A stretch of DNA of 64,000 nt, from assembly GCF_001949145.1 (NCBI RefSeq), contig NW_019091369.1, forward strand, positions 2,105,330 to 2,169,329, read 5' to 3'. This stretch comes from Acanthaster planci. Taxonomy: Eukaryota; Echinodermata; Asteroidea; Valvatida; Acanthasteridae. A model generated the notes under the pieces. That model saw only the letters and a program-made list of their open reading frames with translations. It searched no databases and had not been told where the DNA came from. The translations under genes and the position numbers were made by a program. This document shows positions 39,087 through 53,800 of the stretch, one piece after another. Each line of letters opens with the position of its first letter. The stretch's first letter is position 1.

Positions 39087-42000
39087 GTAAGTTTGCCACC
39101 TTTTGGTTTGATATTAGATTTGCAGCTCACTGATGCAAAGGTATTTAGATGCAGTTTGGTTTAGTTTTAGGAGAAGCCGCTTCTTTCTGAGGTCGAGTTC
39201 TAGTCACTGTTGACTGAACACCGGCAACACTAGTCCCGACCATACATCATGAGGCAAAGTAAACAGTCGGTGGCATAAGCATAAGTAGCAGTGTAAACTC
39301 CAACTTATGGAGAGATTTTGATACATTCATCCGTCCTGCAAACTGTCAGTTTGATGAGGAAACTCAGAGATCAGAAACTCAAGGGAAAGAGAGCTGTACA
39401 CGGATGCTGCTGGACATCTTGTGCACAAACCTTAGGCTATGGGGGATTGTATACTTGCGGACCCAATTTTTTTGACATTTCGATCTTGCAAAACTGGTTA
39501 AGTCCCCCCAAAAAGAAAGGCAACACTCTCTTTGTTGCACTGACCTTAATATTTTTGGAAATTGCAAATTGTGAGAAAATGTGACTTTTTACTGATAAAC
39601 TAACCACGCAAATTTGAATTCACCATGTGGCACGTGTTAAAACACAGTTTCCCCTCAAAATTTCCCTCGAAACTCAAACCCCTGCCCTTTGTTGACAATA
39701 TTAACCCTACAGTTATCGAGCATGATGTCACAGTCATCTACCAAGGTCAATTCAAAAGTTAAAATGTAACTCTCCCTTCTGTTTAATATAGGAACAGGGT
39801 CCCCAAATTTACAATCCCCAGTCTATGAGTCTGGTCAACGAAGGTGTTTTCTTGCTTTTCCTGGATACCTTTCAGGTGACTTTTAGGACATTTTATTGCT
39901 TGAAAGTTGAAGAAAGCTGTTAAGATCACTGCAGCGAAAAATTAGTGGGATGCATATACATTTATGTCTTTTCTAAATGTTCAAATCAAAAATTTTAATT
40001 TTTTGACCACTCTGGTATTGAAACGCCATCACTTTTCTGCCAGCACTGCAAATGAGCGTGTGCAGTGACTGTTTGGGGGCAAGTTTTACGTCAACCAGTC
40101 TTTGGTTCAATGCTTATACATTATTATAGTGACTTTGTGTTCATGAGATCACATTCAGACCAAGTGCTAGTTTAGACGTATGTCCTCAAAAAAACAGCTC
40201 CCGCAGCCATGGATCACTAAATGAAAGTGAAATATTACGCAATTTAAATTAAGTGGCATTGTTTCAGTGCCGGTGTTGACAAACATGCAAGATGCAACCA
40301 CATGATGGCACTTAGTATACACTTTATTGAAGGTCAAAATTTTCAAATTAAAATTCCCTATTTCATGTTGAATGTTGCTGGTAGGGAAGGCTGCAGTTAT
40401 ACTTTGTGAAACGTTTGAGTGCGGTCATCCAGACGTACTTCCGAGCTGCAAGAAAGGTACACGTGTCAAACCATAAAGCCCTGTCCAGTAGTCCACATTT
40501 CCATTAACAAAAGGAGGCAGCCATATTTTAACTCCATACTTTCTAGTTTTGCCTAACATTTCTTGCACCAGTTAGGGAAAGAATGCAGTATGCTTCCACT
40601 TTTTGTAGTTTTATTTTGCCTGTCTGACAACAGCCATGGAAAACGTTTTGAGGGGAGAGAATGAAATCATTGAACTTTTCAAATTCATGTTGAAAACACT
40701 TCGAAATTTATACTCCCTGGGGCTCTATGCTCAACCCACAAAGTGGTGTAGTAATACTCTGCTTCACCTATAAATTGATATGGCATTTTAATTCTTCAGG
40801 TTATTTCTTGAAGGAAAAGGGCAAGGTTCATGAAAACCTCAAATGAAAAAAATATATATATTTAAATAGTAGGTAATTTTAGTACCAAGATAAATATCCC
40901 AGAGTGTAAATTACATGTGTGGTCATGCACCTGAACTGTTACTCGTTAACGATGCTCATACACTAACATACACACGTACACTGGAATAGATATTATGTAC
41001 TTCTTTTGTGCCCACAGCTGTTTGATACTGCTGAAGAGAATGGAACATTAACGACCTTTTGTCTGTTCTGTGGGCATGTGGGGACGGTAATAATTAGTAA
41101 CGAACTTGTGGCATATACATGCAAGGCCAAGTCCAGCTATTGCACGTTAACCATTCACTTTTGCAGCCCAGCTGTTCTTGTGGATATTCGGCTATGCTGA
41201 GCATTTGTAGGAGCCTACGTATGTGTACATGCAGTAAAACGCCAGCCGGGAACTGATCCGACCATGTCACGAAGTGTTTGTTGTAACAGCGACTTGAATA
41301 AATACAGAGCCATGCGCGGGGAGTGCATGTTACCCCTTATTAGCTTACATTTGAGTATAAACTTTAATGCTTCCCCGATTTTCAGTTTCATGGGAGTGTG
41401 TGGGACTTTTTAATGGGCTGCGTGGGTTTGAAATGTGCAGAAGGTACCACAAATGACGTGTTACGCTATTTACAGTGTCGTTTATGGGCATTTCGGGTAA
41501 ATCTAACAATCTCATTTGTGGGCTGTGAAAAACAGAAGGTCCGTCAGACTGGAATTACTGAATAATTTTCAGTACCAGTAATGACATAGAATGTTGTTAA
41601 CTGAGTGACATGTAACTTTGAGTGAAATGTATCAAACGGTGAAGTGTCACATACATGTAGTGTGTTTTTGTACACATGGCAACCTTCTTAACAGAAATCT
41701 TGTGAGACGTCTGTAGTGTCCAGCTATTGTGATAAAGCCAAGCGAAGAACAGCAACTTCTGTCATTCAGGGTCTCGTTTTGGGACAGCGAACGGACAAGG
41801 AAGAGAATAGAGAATCTGGTTATTGCTTGGGAGGGGGACAAACCCATCTTTTGTATGTGGGTGATTCCAGAAATTAGGGGTCCATTTTTGTGTGTGTCCC
41901 TGTCACATCTGACATATGAGTTTGTAAGTTCAGAACACATTTTCTAATTTCCAAGAGTGATGAATTAATGCAAATTACCTGCCAAGGAAATAGTAGCAGT

Positions 42001-44400
42001 TTGAAATCATTTTGGTGATATTTCCATGTCATGTAAGAAAGGTCAGATGTAACAGAACACAGATATGTCACACTTTTGGACCCCTAATTTCTGGAATTAC
42101 CCACATGTACATAGGAATCGAAAAAGCCTTTGTTGCAGTGACGTTGGTTGGAGTTGAACCAGGGGCTACTTTAGTGCAAAGATGCACTCAAAAAATGACT
42201 AATGCATACTTCTAAATTACCCCATCACTCCTAGCGCCATGCGTAGAAGTGTTGCCTTTTAAAAAGAGAGATGGCATGTATTTGGACAACTACAAATAGT
42301 GTATGTATACGCATCTTGCTTGGACGCCAAGGTTGGGTCATGCCATCAAAGTTTAGTATTCCCACTATTCTGGTAACTGCCTTGTTGGTAATTAAATATA
42401 AAAAAGGCAAGTTTGTGAGTTGCATGTACTATCGGTTCAAGTTTGTGTTCCTTCTCCATTCGCTTTGCATTTCCAGTGGGCAATGGACGACGCAAACTTT
42501 CTTGCGACCAGATTTCTACTCCCAGTTTGAATGTGTCAGTCAGTAGAGGCATAATTGCCAATGATACCTTCGAAATCTAACACATCTGAGCACGACCACA
42601 ATTGCTGCCAAACCTGAACAATCTCCGACTCCGTAGCTCCCCCCCCCCCATTTTTTTAATCCACTCCATAACAACTGCTAAGAGCCCCTCTTCCTCTCTC
42701 TCCACCCCTCCTGGCTAGCAATCGGCGGTGCGGTGCTCTCGCCGGGAGCAATATCTGCTCAGTAAGAGGATTATTACAGCCCAGGCTGTGAGATTGCTCA
42801 GAGATGCCGCCTCTCATAAACACGTGTAGTCGCTGGATCTCTTCACTTAGGCATTCTTTACGCCTCGCAAGCTCCTTCCCTCCTTGCATCTCTGCATGCT
42901 AGCCGCTTCCCAGCTTGGGCTTGGGTTGACTGAACATGATTAATTTAGTCAAAAAAGGTGGATGTGTGTTCATTTACATGTATTCAGCTGCTTTACAAAT
43001 TGCGTACGAGTCAGTTGTTTTTGTTTTTCGTAGCCGCACTCTAGGTATGTATGTACATGTTAGCATTTATGTACTTTGACGGTTTCTTACAGTATTTCTT
43101 ACAACAAAAAAAACACACAAAAGAAAAACCACGGACAGTCTCAAAGATGCATGCATTGAAATCTTGGCCTCATGAGAACTTCTTAACAGTGATGAGTTCT
43201 CATCTTGTGATGCTTGAGAGTTGAGACACGTTATGAAGCAACACTTCTTGTATTGAGACTACTAAAGCAGCCGTCTGGAATCAGTGGAATTGTACGGCTG
43301 GGAATGAGATAGGCCTACTGTGTACAGGTAGCAGTATCAAATGTCTCATTACAAGAAGGATTCTGGTGATGGGAAATTTGAAAGTATTTTTGAGTCAGTT
43401 ATCGAATATATATGCTGCTGTGAACAACATTTGTAACAATCATATTTTTTTATTTTCATTTTTTATTGTTTTTTTTTTGTTTTGGCCAGTGGCACTTCTG
43501 TTGGCTTTATCTTGCGAGTCCTTTTTGAGTTGATTAGATATGGTCGGGCTGGGAAAAAATGGGAGGATGCAGAAATTTCTCCTGGGATAGTTTTGTGGAA
43601 CTGTATGAATATCAACCAACAGAACTGTCATCATGCTTGCATCAAATTTACATGTTTCCCGTGAATGCTTCAAGACTGTGAACAGTTTTTTTCACATACA
43701 TTTGTGAGTAATCCACATGAAACAGCCTTGAGTCCACTACCATCATTCAGTTGAAATGATTAAAACCTGTCCTTGTCAACAAAACCGCTACCAAGGACTG
43801 GTCAAATACACGTACAATGTACTTGTACACAGTCAGGTTTTCCCCCCACAAACTGGCATTAATTATTAAACCTATTATTGTTACTCTGACGAACAGGAAT
43901 CAAATGAAGAAGCTCTAGTCATCTCATGATTTCAGCTCTGAAGATTGCCACAAAATAATTGATGCCCCATGGTTCTGAACAGCTGGATCAGGCATGGTTG
44001 ATTTAAATTATAGTTTGATTTTTCCTTGATGCATGTTGTAAAGGTTGGGGGTGAGTTATTCTGGCAATGATTGTCATTCATATCTAACATTAAGGAGAAC
44101 TTGACCTCGCTATATAGCTGGTTGGGGTTACTGTGAGTGCAAACTTGAGATTCCCATGGCAATAATAAACAGTAATGTGTGTCTGGTGAGGATAAAGTTC
44201 AGACTGAAAGGAACTGTGATAACAGCCACTCCAGTACAAACATTCACCAAGGAGTGCCCGTTGTTGACAAATTTCTGACGTCAGAGTCTGGTTTTGATTT
44301 GTGATCCTGCTTTTTGGCTTGTAATCCACCCTTTGGACCATCGTCGTTCATTCTTTCGTCAATTTTGCTGGGTTGAATACATGGGTAGTACATACATGGT
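39087..44400. other. Probable first intron of the plus-strand gene, proximal part
   Basis: No coding homology was recognised. It contains two small in-phase candidate exons (40385-40456, 41018-41086), a fold-back element (41852-42111) and otherwise unique AT-rich sequence. Confidence 0.5.
41852..42111. mobile_element. Fold-back MITE with ~33 bp arms
   Basis: tgtatgtgggtgattccag / aaattaggggtcca at the left mirrors tggacccctaattt / ctggaattacccacatgtaca at the right. Weaker pairing continues inward (cacatctgac / gtcagatgt). No coding capacity. Confidence 0.8.
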
Positions 44401-44401
44401 A

Positions 44402-44553
44402 GTCAGTGCCCGACTACCATTTGTTGGCACCGGTTTTTCGTCAGTACCCGACTACCATTTGTTGGCGCTGGTTTTTCGTCAGTGCCTGACTACCACTTGT
44501 TGGCGCCGGTTTTTCGTCAGTGCCTGACGACCATTTGTTGGCACTGCTTTTCC
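44402..44553 (+). repeat. 38 bp tandem repeat, 4 units
   Basis: Units start at 44402, 44440, 44478 and 44516: gtcagtgcccgactaccatt followed by tgttggcRcYggtttttc. Divergence is low. Confidence 0.93.
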
Positions 44554-44603
44554 ATATGAAGCCTGCTAGATATCTGAACACTTTGCAGCTTGTCGTTACC
44601 TAA

Positions 44604-44836
44604 CTGTCCTCAATCCTTCAAAATCCTCCGGGCAGTTTTGGAGGATTTTGGAAGATTGAGGCAGCATGGCAAAATTGCATTGTTGTGGGTTAGACCTTGT
44701 GTTGTTCATGTTCAGCCATGCATAAATTTCTGCCCACATCATATGTGAAATCCTCCATACTGTTCCAGGATACCATTCACACGGCCTCAACATAATCAGA
44801 TGAATTGCCAGAGGATTTTGAAGGATTGAGGCAGTG
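44604..44836. mobile_element. Short inverted-repeat element (CCTCAATCCTTCAAAATCCTCC ends)
   Basis: The left end ctgtcctcaatccttcaaaa and the right end ttttgaaggattgaggcag are inverted copies. An extra inverted copy at 44640-44661 forms a 22 bp stem with the left end. A further partial copy lies near 44876-44893. Confidence 0.75.
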
Positions 44837-47800
44837 AGCACCCTTCCACACAGCATATTCCAGAAATATCAGAGGATGTTGGAGGACTGAGGCTGCATCC
44901 AATCTTTGTTCACAGGGGCAGTTTGAATGATTGAGGGTGTATCCCAGCTAGAAGAGCCTAGATGGTTAGAGCTGATACCCCTCTTTTTTTTTCTGAGTAG
45001 GCCTGGAAGCATATGATGTGATGATGTTTTGAGCGCCCCCGTGCCTCATTGCTTCAGTAGATGATCCCCCCCGCTTAAAATTGTAGACTACTGGTACATG
45101 TACGTGTACGTCACCAAGATGACATTCTTACCACGGAGATTCAAGCAACTGAACATTTCACGAGGTTGATGAATTTTTGGAGGAATCCTCTGAAAAAGCT
45201 AACTGAAAAATGTACACACACATGGAGGTCTAGTGTGAGAAAAAGTTTATGGTCAAGCTTGGTGTTTACATGTGTCAGTGGGATTAATGGCTCATGAAGC
45301 CTTTTGACCAACCGAATGACCAACCAGATCACTATTAAATTGATTTCTTGCAGCTAATTCGGTGAACCGATGGCAGTACATTAGTACGATTTCATAATTA
45401 CATATTGTGAAGTTTAATCTCCAAAACCAAATTCACCTCATGTAAAAGTTGATGAACGAAAGGATTCCTCCCTGACTGTAACAAGATTCTTGTTAAGAAA
45501 ATCTTCCTGATGGATTAATCCATCTCTGTAACCTTTATAATTTGAATTTAGGAGGAGAATCCTGTTACTTCTTGTTGCCTCACTGAGCAGTTAGCAATTT
45601 CAAGTAAAACCAGCTGTCTCTTCTAAAACAGAATTAATTAGAGGGCGTTTTTCCTTCTGAAGGACTGGCTGATTTGCTTAAGTAGGGCAAATTATAGTGT
45701 CAACCTTGGTTGTCGACCCAAAGCCTTTTTAGCAAAAATTAATACCATTTAAGGAGCCATCCAGGAGTATTTTTTTTCCTCCGTGAACTTCCACTTACAG
45801 TTTATTGACCGTCTTTGTGAAAGCCCCGACTGTCGCCATGAACGACCCTTTCCCCGATAATTTGGCCATCTAATGGAGGGAGATCTGAGTCATCTTCAGG
45901 GGGGACTAGCGTATCGTTGGTCCCCCAAAGCCACTTTTCGGAATTGGCTGAAAATGAAGGTTACCCTTTTGGAGTTGCTGTTGGCAGAGGAATTCATTAG
46001 ACATTTGTAGCTCTTACCTTCAGGGTACCTTGAGAGAAAAACAGCCTGGACTGCCGATTATTGATGACTGCTTACCCAAGGTTCGACCGCTTGGATGGAT
46101 GCAGACAAAGGTGAAAGTGAGTAGGTGATAGCTGTTTTAATGTGGCTACAGCAGGGTCCCCATTTGCAGAGAGTGCACTGAACTCCAAGTGACCAGACCA
46201 TCATTTCAGACCACAAAGTGCCCATGGCAAAGTTATGTGAATTCATGTCCTTCGGAATGTGTTGCAATCTGTGTAGAGTGTCACTGGATTATGAAATTCC
46301 TCCAGTGACAGAGAATGAGCAGACAAAATGGCCAAAGTGTGGCTGGAGTTGACCTGTGTCTTCACATTTTGGGGAAACATTCCTCTTCGTTGGATGCGCT
46401 TTTCAAGAGTTTTTACCTCTCACCAAGTTTACACGTAGTTGACTGTTCACACAGTAGTTAACTTCTACCCCCTGAATTCATCATTCCTTGATGCGTATTC
46501 CTGAAAGATTTATAGAACATAACTGTGTGGAAAATTAAAGTTAATAAAGAAATGTAGGACCAGAAATGAGCGTGGATATTTTGACCTGCATGCCAGGAAA
46601 ACCGTTCCTCGTCTGTAACATCTGTCAAACAAATCACTACAATCTCTCCCCCCCCCAGCCCTGGAATCAAATTCGTAGTCGGTCCTCCTTGGCTAATCAG
46701 AACTGTGGTATCTATTTCCCCATCGTTGTGCAATCTCCTGGAACCTGCCGCCTTCCTCTTCCTCTCTCTCTCTTTTCTCAATATACCTTCCTTCTACCTG
46801 GCTAATGAGAATGCACTGAGCCGTGTCCAGAGGTGGGAGTCTGAGAGGATACATCACTGTCTGGTGACGTTAAAGGGAGCGCCCTTGCAGCCGGTGACAG
46901 TCGGCCTCTGTCCTGGCCTAGACTGACGAGCACTTGTGTAAATGGCATCAATTTGTACTTTTTGGCCATTCAAAGGCTTTTTACTTGTTTTCAACATGTT
47001 CACACCTGAATGTACTGCATGGTAACACGATCAAGCATAAATTCATGCCTGCGTTACATGTACATGAGCATAACTTTAAGATTTCTTAATCAGTGTGAAC
47101 AAACAACATTTTCTTTCGGTGCAGATGTACATTACATACAGTTGCAGGTTAAAACAAATGACAATTCCCACAAGGAGCACATGCCATGCTGCCTTTGACT
47201 TTGTTTCCATATTTTATATTCCCTTATCATGGAGTAACATAGGGACAGGGGTCTAGACAGTTCAGAGTGAAGATCTTCGTCCATATCTGTACCTGTTCGA
47301 GTGTGTAAATTTCAGTTGGCTTCATCTTTGCCCCATGGTTTTGGTTAGAGGGAGCAAATTCAGGCTTTTGAAAATGGATAGGAGATTTGAGGGCATTTAC
47401 ATAGAAAACATACCAAGTGTTCACGTTTGAGTCCTTTTGCAGATGTACTTTTTCAAACAGTTGTGCCATGGCTCAGTTGCAAGAGGACTGGATTCAACTT
47501 CTGAATTATGCAATTTCTGAAAAAGAAGAAGGGGTTAAATGACCCTTGCCCTCGTCTAGAGATTTTGTGGTCTAATGATTCCTGTCTGCTTGGCACTGTC
47601 CTCCAATCACCCAACTCCTTTTCCCCATCAGTGGGCAGTGCGATCTCAGGACCCCTCCCCACGTCATCTGCTCCCAAGTTTGATGAGGCGTGTACCGCTC
47701 CTACCCGTACAGTCGCAGAAAACCTCCTCACCATCGCCCCCTTCCCGCTCCCTCATCCTGCCACTGGCAGGAAGTTACTATTGGTTTGAGCCTCCCACTG

Positions 47801-50800
47801 CACCTGCCTAATGTGTGTGCACAAACCGAGAGGAAGACTCGACGCTGCTGACATCAGCCGGCCAACGTCTGAGTGTTACACACACACACACTCATTGAAC
47901 TTTGCACTGGAAGGAAGGAAATGAACCGACATGATACCCCCTGGGGAAGAGGGGAAAAATATTATGAACGCATGATGGCCGTATATTTAGAGCACATTTA
48001 AAAAAGCACCGGTGTAGACAGTGCTATGGGCTCCCCTCCCGTGGGGAATGTTTTCCCCTTGATGTTGGCTGGCCCAAAGTGGTGTTTGGTTTACTAGTTA
48101 CATGTAGGTTTGTAGGGCACCACTTTCTGGTAACCCGTAATGGACCGGGGTGTGTTCTGTGTTGTGCCAGTACTTCTGCCAGTGCAGTTTAACGTGCTTG
48201 GACCGCATAAGTGCTGCGGTGCATCTTTGAGCATTATGGCCACGGGCTGTCTTGGCCCTTGTTCATGACACAAGCCGGCCAACATCGCACATGAATGCTG
48301 CCGAGAGCTGATTACGCGTAGTTGAAGGAACAGAAATGGTAAAAGTAACACTCTAAGCCACTGTTGTCTACGCCAGTGAAAACAATTTTTGTTTGCAATG
48401 CTCACTTTTGATGGGACTGGAGCAGACATTGTGAAGGAGTCTGTTGTCACAAGTCCATGTGCACATCTATCTGAGGAGTACCTGTACACTGTGCCTTGTG
48501 CTGACGGTGTAGGTCCCTTTTAATGTCTGTTGGTTTGACTACTCTCTTAGCAGGGCAAAATCAGATGTGTTTTTATCAGACATTAGCCTGTCTGTTTTAT
48601 GAATTGGCAGACTTGATGAGATTGTGAGAAGTAGCCGCAGTAGGTATTTGTCGGTGTGTAAAAGTTTGCAGCTGAAAAAAAATTTGTCACACACTTTTAT
48701 CGGAGGTTAACCTCTCATCATTTCCTGGCTTGATAGGAAGTCGGTGCAATTGAAAACATGTTTCAAAATATGTTTACTGGTTTCAAATTGTCTTTTTGTT
48801 CAGTCCCATCACCTATTCTTCCTGCCCAGACAAAAGGAAAAAAATACTCAAGTTTCCCCCCGCAGCCCCAGGACATATTTGCTGTGGGTCTTGATAGTCA
48901 GGAGGTGGCAGAGGTCAGACCGCAAGCCCGGCACTTTCTGAGAAGAGGCACCAAACACATGTAGGGCCAGGAAGACAAACAGTCTAAACATGTTGCTGGT
49001 GTTTGAATTTGATTGTCACACATTCTCAGGCTGACTGGCCAATTAATGTCACCCACTCACAAGCAGGGTCCCATTTTCGTCATCCTGTCCTCCTCCCGTG
49101 TGTACACTTGTCGCACCAATAGCAGGAAATATGCTGTAATCTTTTCTCTGTTACCATGGAAGCCAGTACTTAGCACAACACTATGTCGCTGCCGCAGCAG
49201 AGCCCAAAATGGATGAATTGCAAGCAAACACTAGCTTGTCTTTGCCAGTGGTTCACCTTTAGTTCACTTCACCAATTTTGAGAAAAAATGTGCACAGAAT
49301 CTTAGCATTTGTAGCCGAGATAAGTGCACATTGTGGACAAACTACCGAAAGTGTCTGTAAAAATGTACCAGTTTTCAACTAAACGGGTTCTACTCTTAAG
49401 TTTCATTGGCTGAGAGATGCACTTAGTGTGTCTGTAACCAGCATTGTGCATTTAAGTTTGACTTCACGCACAAAAGTAGTCAGAAGGAACACGGAACTTT
49501 TCCAGCAATTTGTATCCCACGCAAGGGCATTTAAAAACATTTCCTGTCCTGAAGCCTGTGTAAGTCTGGAAAAGAAACCTTGCTTAAAATCTCGATCTGT
49601 CCCGAAAACGTGCGTGAGAGTGTTTTGAACAAGCAGGAAGAGCTGAGGCATGCCTCGTAAGAGATGCGTAACAAATATTGGCATGATGTGTCGTGTGGGA
49701 CATTGTACCAGCCGAAAACCGAGCAGATATTGTAAATATGCGGTACAGATACCCAGTGAGCGTAGCAGTGTGTGCCGATGGACCGAACTTGATGGCCATC
49801 GTAAAAGTGAAACTGGAGCAGGTCTATTTGGGCCAGGCTGGTAATGCCAGCAATACCTTGGACTGGCTGGCCATTGAGGAACTCCACAAATCATTCTCAT
49901 TTGGCACTGAGCTGGCAGTATTGGCTAAACACCCAAGACCATGAAATCTCACCTCTGGGGATCTTAGCCTTCAGAGAGGATTCTTCAACTCCGAGCTCCA
50001 TTTGGACTGTCATAAAAACTCTGTGTCAGTTTCCCACAGACCTGCACAGCTGTTAGTTGTAAAAACCAGAGTGGTTGATTTGTGATGCCCGTAAACACTT
50101 AATGGACATTTTACGTAGTTACTTGGAAAATTCCCCGTGGATACTGTTTGTGAAAGTACTGCTCTTTTGCATCTTTTTCCTGTTTTTCACAAATGTGTTC
50201 TGTGTATTCCTAAGGCGTGTTTCCATTGGACTTTTTCTTTCCCGGGCACGCAGAAACTTACTGTGACCTTCCTTCGTGTCAATTTACCACGCATTCCCAT
50301 TTTTACCATAACGGAACATTTATTGGCTGTGTTATGCCCAAAAAGACCAGCTGATTACATTGGGTTACGTTTTTCGTGTTGTTTTGCATAGTTTTATTTG
50401 TTTTAGCTTTCAGTATATGTACAGTGTTTCCTGTTTTAAGTTTAATCTAATATTTTATCGGGGGAGTGATTTTAGAAGGGCCTTAAGGTCTTGTTCACGA
50501 CCCTTGACATGATCAGAAATTAATAATAGTAATAATGATAATAATTCCATCTGCTCAAGTACATGTAGCTCACAGTACCTGCATCTTTTTTTTTTAATCA
50601 TGTCATGAACGAGCAAACCCTTGACAGAATTTTGTTTATCATCAAGAACTAATCCAGTGAGCTTTTTTTTTGTGGGAGCGGGGAAGGTTTCTTTGTGTAT
50701 TCACGCAGTCTCAAATTATCAGCGGCGAGTAACAGTATCGCACATTGTTCATGGATCGTCGGCCCTTGGGGAAGACGAGCACGTGCCCAGTGTCGTGTAC

Positions 50801-53800
50801 AGGTACACATACATGTATGTTGTGACGAACCCGATTGCACCAACCAGTGAGGGAAAGTTCCCCACACGAATGTGAACTCAACATTCCACCGTTGGCCGCA
50901 AATGGACCATTTCTGCACTTGATTCCCCCAAAGACAGATTTACGGTGTCCCCGCACCCCGTTGACCCCCACCTCACAGTAATGACGTCAGCAAGAATTAT
51001 GCCATCCATTTGAGCCACTCCTGTTCTTCCCCCTTCCCCGTTCTTCCTCCCCTCCCCCCACCACCACTCTTGTTCCCCCTTCTCCAACTTGCCTGGAAGC
51101 TTGTGTTATCTGCCCAGTACTGTCATCATGAATAATGCATCCAGTAGCTCGCCTCAAATTCTCTGTGCGTCTTTCTGCTTTGTAGGCCACAGTAGGGACT
51201 TCAGGTAGAGCTGTGTTCGGCCTCAGGGTACTGCGGCACCGAATGCATGCTGTTCATAGTGTGTGAGAACATTAAATTGTCACGTCTGCATGTGGTTTCA
51301 CAAAGACGTGTGAAGTAACAATGGAGGTACTGTAGAGCCTGAACTGGGGAATACATGTGTGCACGTAGATGTACATGTACATGTGTATTTAGTGTGACAT
51401 CTTCATGTGGTGCCGTTACAGAGCTCTGGAGAAATACGTCACGTGCACATGCCAAGTAAATTGGTATAACTAGGCCGTGTCATTTTTGCGCATACATGCA
51501 GGTGCATGGTACCACTTTCCCATGTGGGCCCGAAAGATTCGAATATTCCGATAAATTCCGAAAGATGGGCAGGCTAATTGTGAAACGGCACCGCTTTAAT
51601 CGTATCAACCGCTTGTCCAGTTCCCCAGGGTCATTTTAACTGGGACAACAGGAACGTGGTTTGAATGCCCCGCCGTCCTCCGCTTGAATCTCCCCTCGGA
51701 ATGGCTCATTCACGCTGTTAGAAGAAATACGGCCGGTAAACGTTAGGGTCGCCGTAATCATGACTGCAAGAATGCTGCCTGTTCCTGTGTTGTCAAGAGT
51801 GGGTCGTCGGTGGGTCTACGTATATTTCAGGAATGTTCCAGCTCATTTGTGAAAATTTTGTGAGCACGCCGCTGGAGTCATCATGATTAATGAGAGCTGT
51901 GTTCTGTTGGTAGCTCTGAACTTGCACATATGGCTGGGTTTGCAAGAATACAGTCGGAGAAGGTTGGGATCGAATTTCAAACAGTAACTTACTGACAACG
52001 GAGAAAATTCTCCTCCTTTGAAGCGGGATGTGAGCTGGCCCAATTCTAAGATGGGGTCTGGAGGGGCCTGGCACCCATGGCAAGCAACTGGACCCAATTG
52101 GCAAAAACCATAAGCATCAATTGTCTGTTGCTCGTGTGATGTGACTTCCCCCCCCCCCGATATTGTGGCCCCTCCAGTGCCCGAAGCTGGCAGCGGGGCT
52201 GGATTTGGGGCCAAGGGAGCGGGAGTTGTCACTCACTATGCAGAGTAAGACGTAACTCCATGTGCACTCAAAAAAATTACGTCAGACCATTTGTTTATTT
52301 TATTTCTTCGCGTATTCTGTGCTTGTACTTATGGTATGGAAATGAATGTGAATTTTTCATTGAAAGTTTTCAACCTGATCATCAATTTGTGGAGAGCATT
52401 CAGAATTTTCTGACGGAGTTTGTTGAAGATGTTGAAGAAGATGTTGTCGAGGTGCAGCAACTCTGGCACAATATGATTTGCTTAAAGTAACTCCGCATTT
52501 GGTTTGAAATTGTGTCAATTTTGTATTTATTAGAATGGTATAAGGAAAAACTCAGGGGCTTAGTGGAGATTCCGGGGTAGGGGGGCTAGGTAGATGCAGC
52601 AGACCTTGCCATCCCCCCTTCCTGCCATTCTCCCCGTTCTTTTTAAACAACAGCAGTTTTTTTTCACACAGTTATTGATCTAAAACCGTTTTTGGAATGT
52701 CGCATTTTCTCCTGGTCTGTCACATCTGAGATGCACCAACTCAAGACCTGGTTAAGGCTTAAATAGCTCCAGATTTCCGTGGAGGATTGCTTGGTCTTCA
52801 AGCACTTCACGATGATGTCTCGCTTGTTGACTCAAGAACTTAACACATATATGTACCATTCCCGGGAAAGTGTCAAGTGGAAGAGTTTTGTCAATATTGA
52901 GACTGTTCCTCAACTCACAGGAGCCCTCGTTCCTCTCCACACCGATGGAGATCGATAAATTGTCACCCAAGACTCAAAATCAGAACTGCTCCATCTGTGA
53001 AAACTTTTGCGCCCTCCCCATCAAAAAAATTGAAAACATAAGGGGCCAAACTTGGCATACCAGTAGTGACAGACAGTCTCACAACAGGTTTGCCATTCCT
53101 CTTTTGGGCCGTTCTCCACCCAGTGTACACTAGACTCACATGTAATACAGGTGACTAGAGAGAGATCAGGAGAGGGTGTGGGTAGAAATGAAATACAAGC
53201 CCTGTGTGAAATGTATCAATGACTCGGCTACTGCCTCATTGGATGTGTATAGTGCTCTAAGTGCTGAGGTTGATTTTGTGGCACGCCGCATTTCATTATT
53301 CAAACCTACACAATATTCATTCAGTGTGGTGCAGCTGTATACCATTTTTGTAGACCATTTTGTTACAGTTCAGTGGGCAGCTGCATTACCTTCAGTACTT
53401 ATTGGAAATGGCGAGTATATATGTACATAGAAAGCTGGCTTGAGAATATCCGCAGTAGGAAGAGGTAGGAAAATAGTGGATGGTAGATGAACGTGTGCAT
53501 TGTACTTCACCTCACAGCTTCAGTGAAAAGTCGAATTGGTCTTCATTGAGATGGTTGAAATGTCGCCTCTGTTTGATTCATCTGTGGAATTTATATCACC
53601 TGGGGCAGTTTTTTTGCCAGGGAAAAACCAAACCTTAGTGGCGTGAAAAAAATGTGTGAAACAGAGATATTTTGTGCACTCCCTGCTGAACATGTGCTGG
53701 TACGCAAGTTTATTTGAGCATGTCTGTTAGCATCAGTGGCAAATTATGCACAGCGCTCCTGCAGGCATTTTGTACAGGAAATTCAATAAAAGTTCTCATT

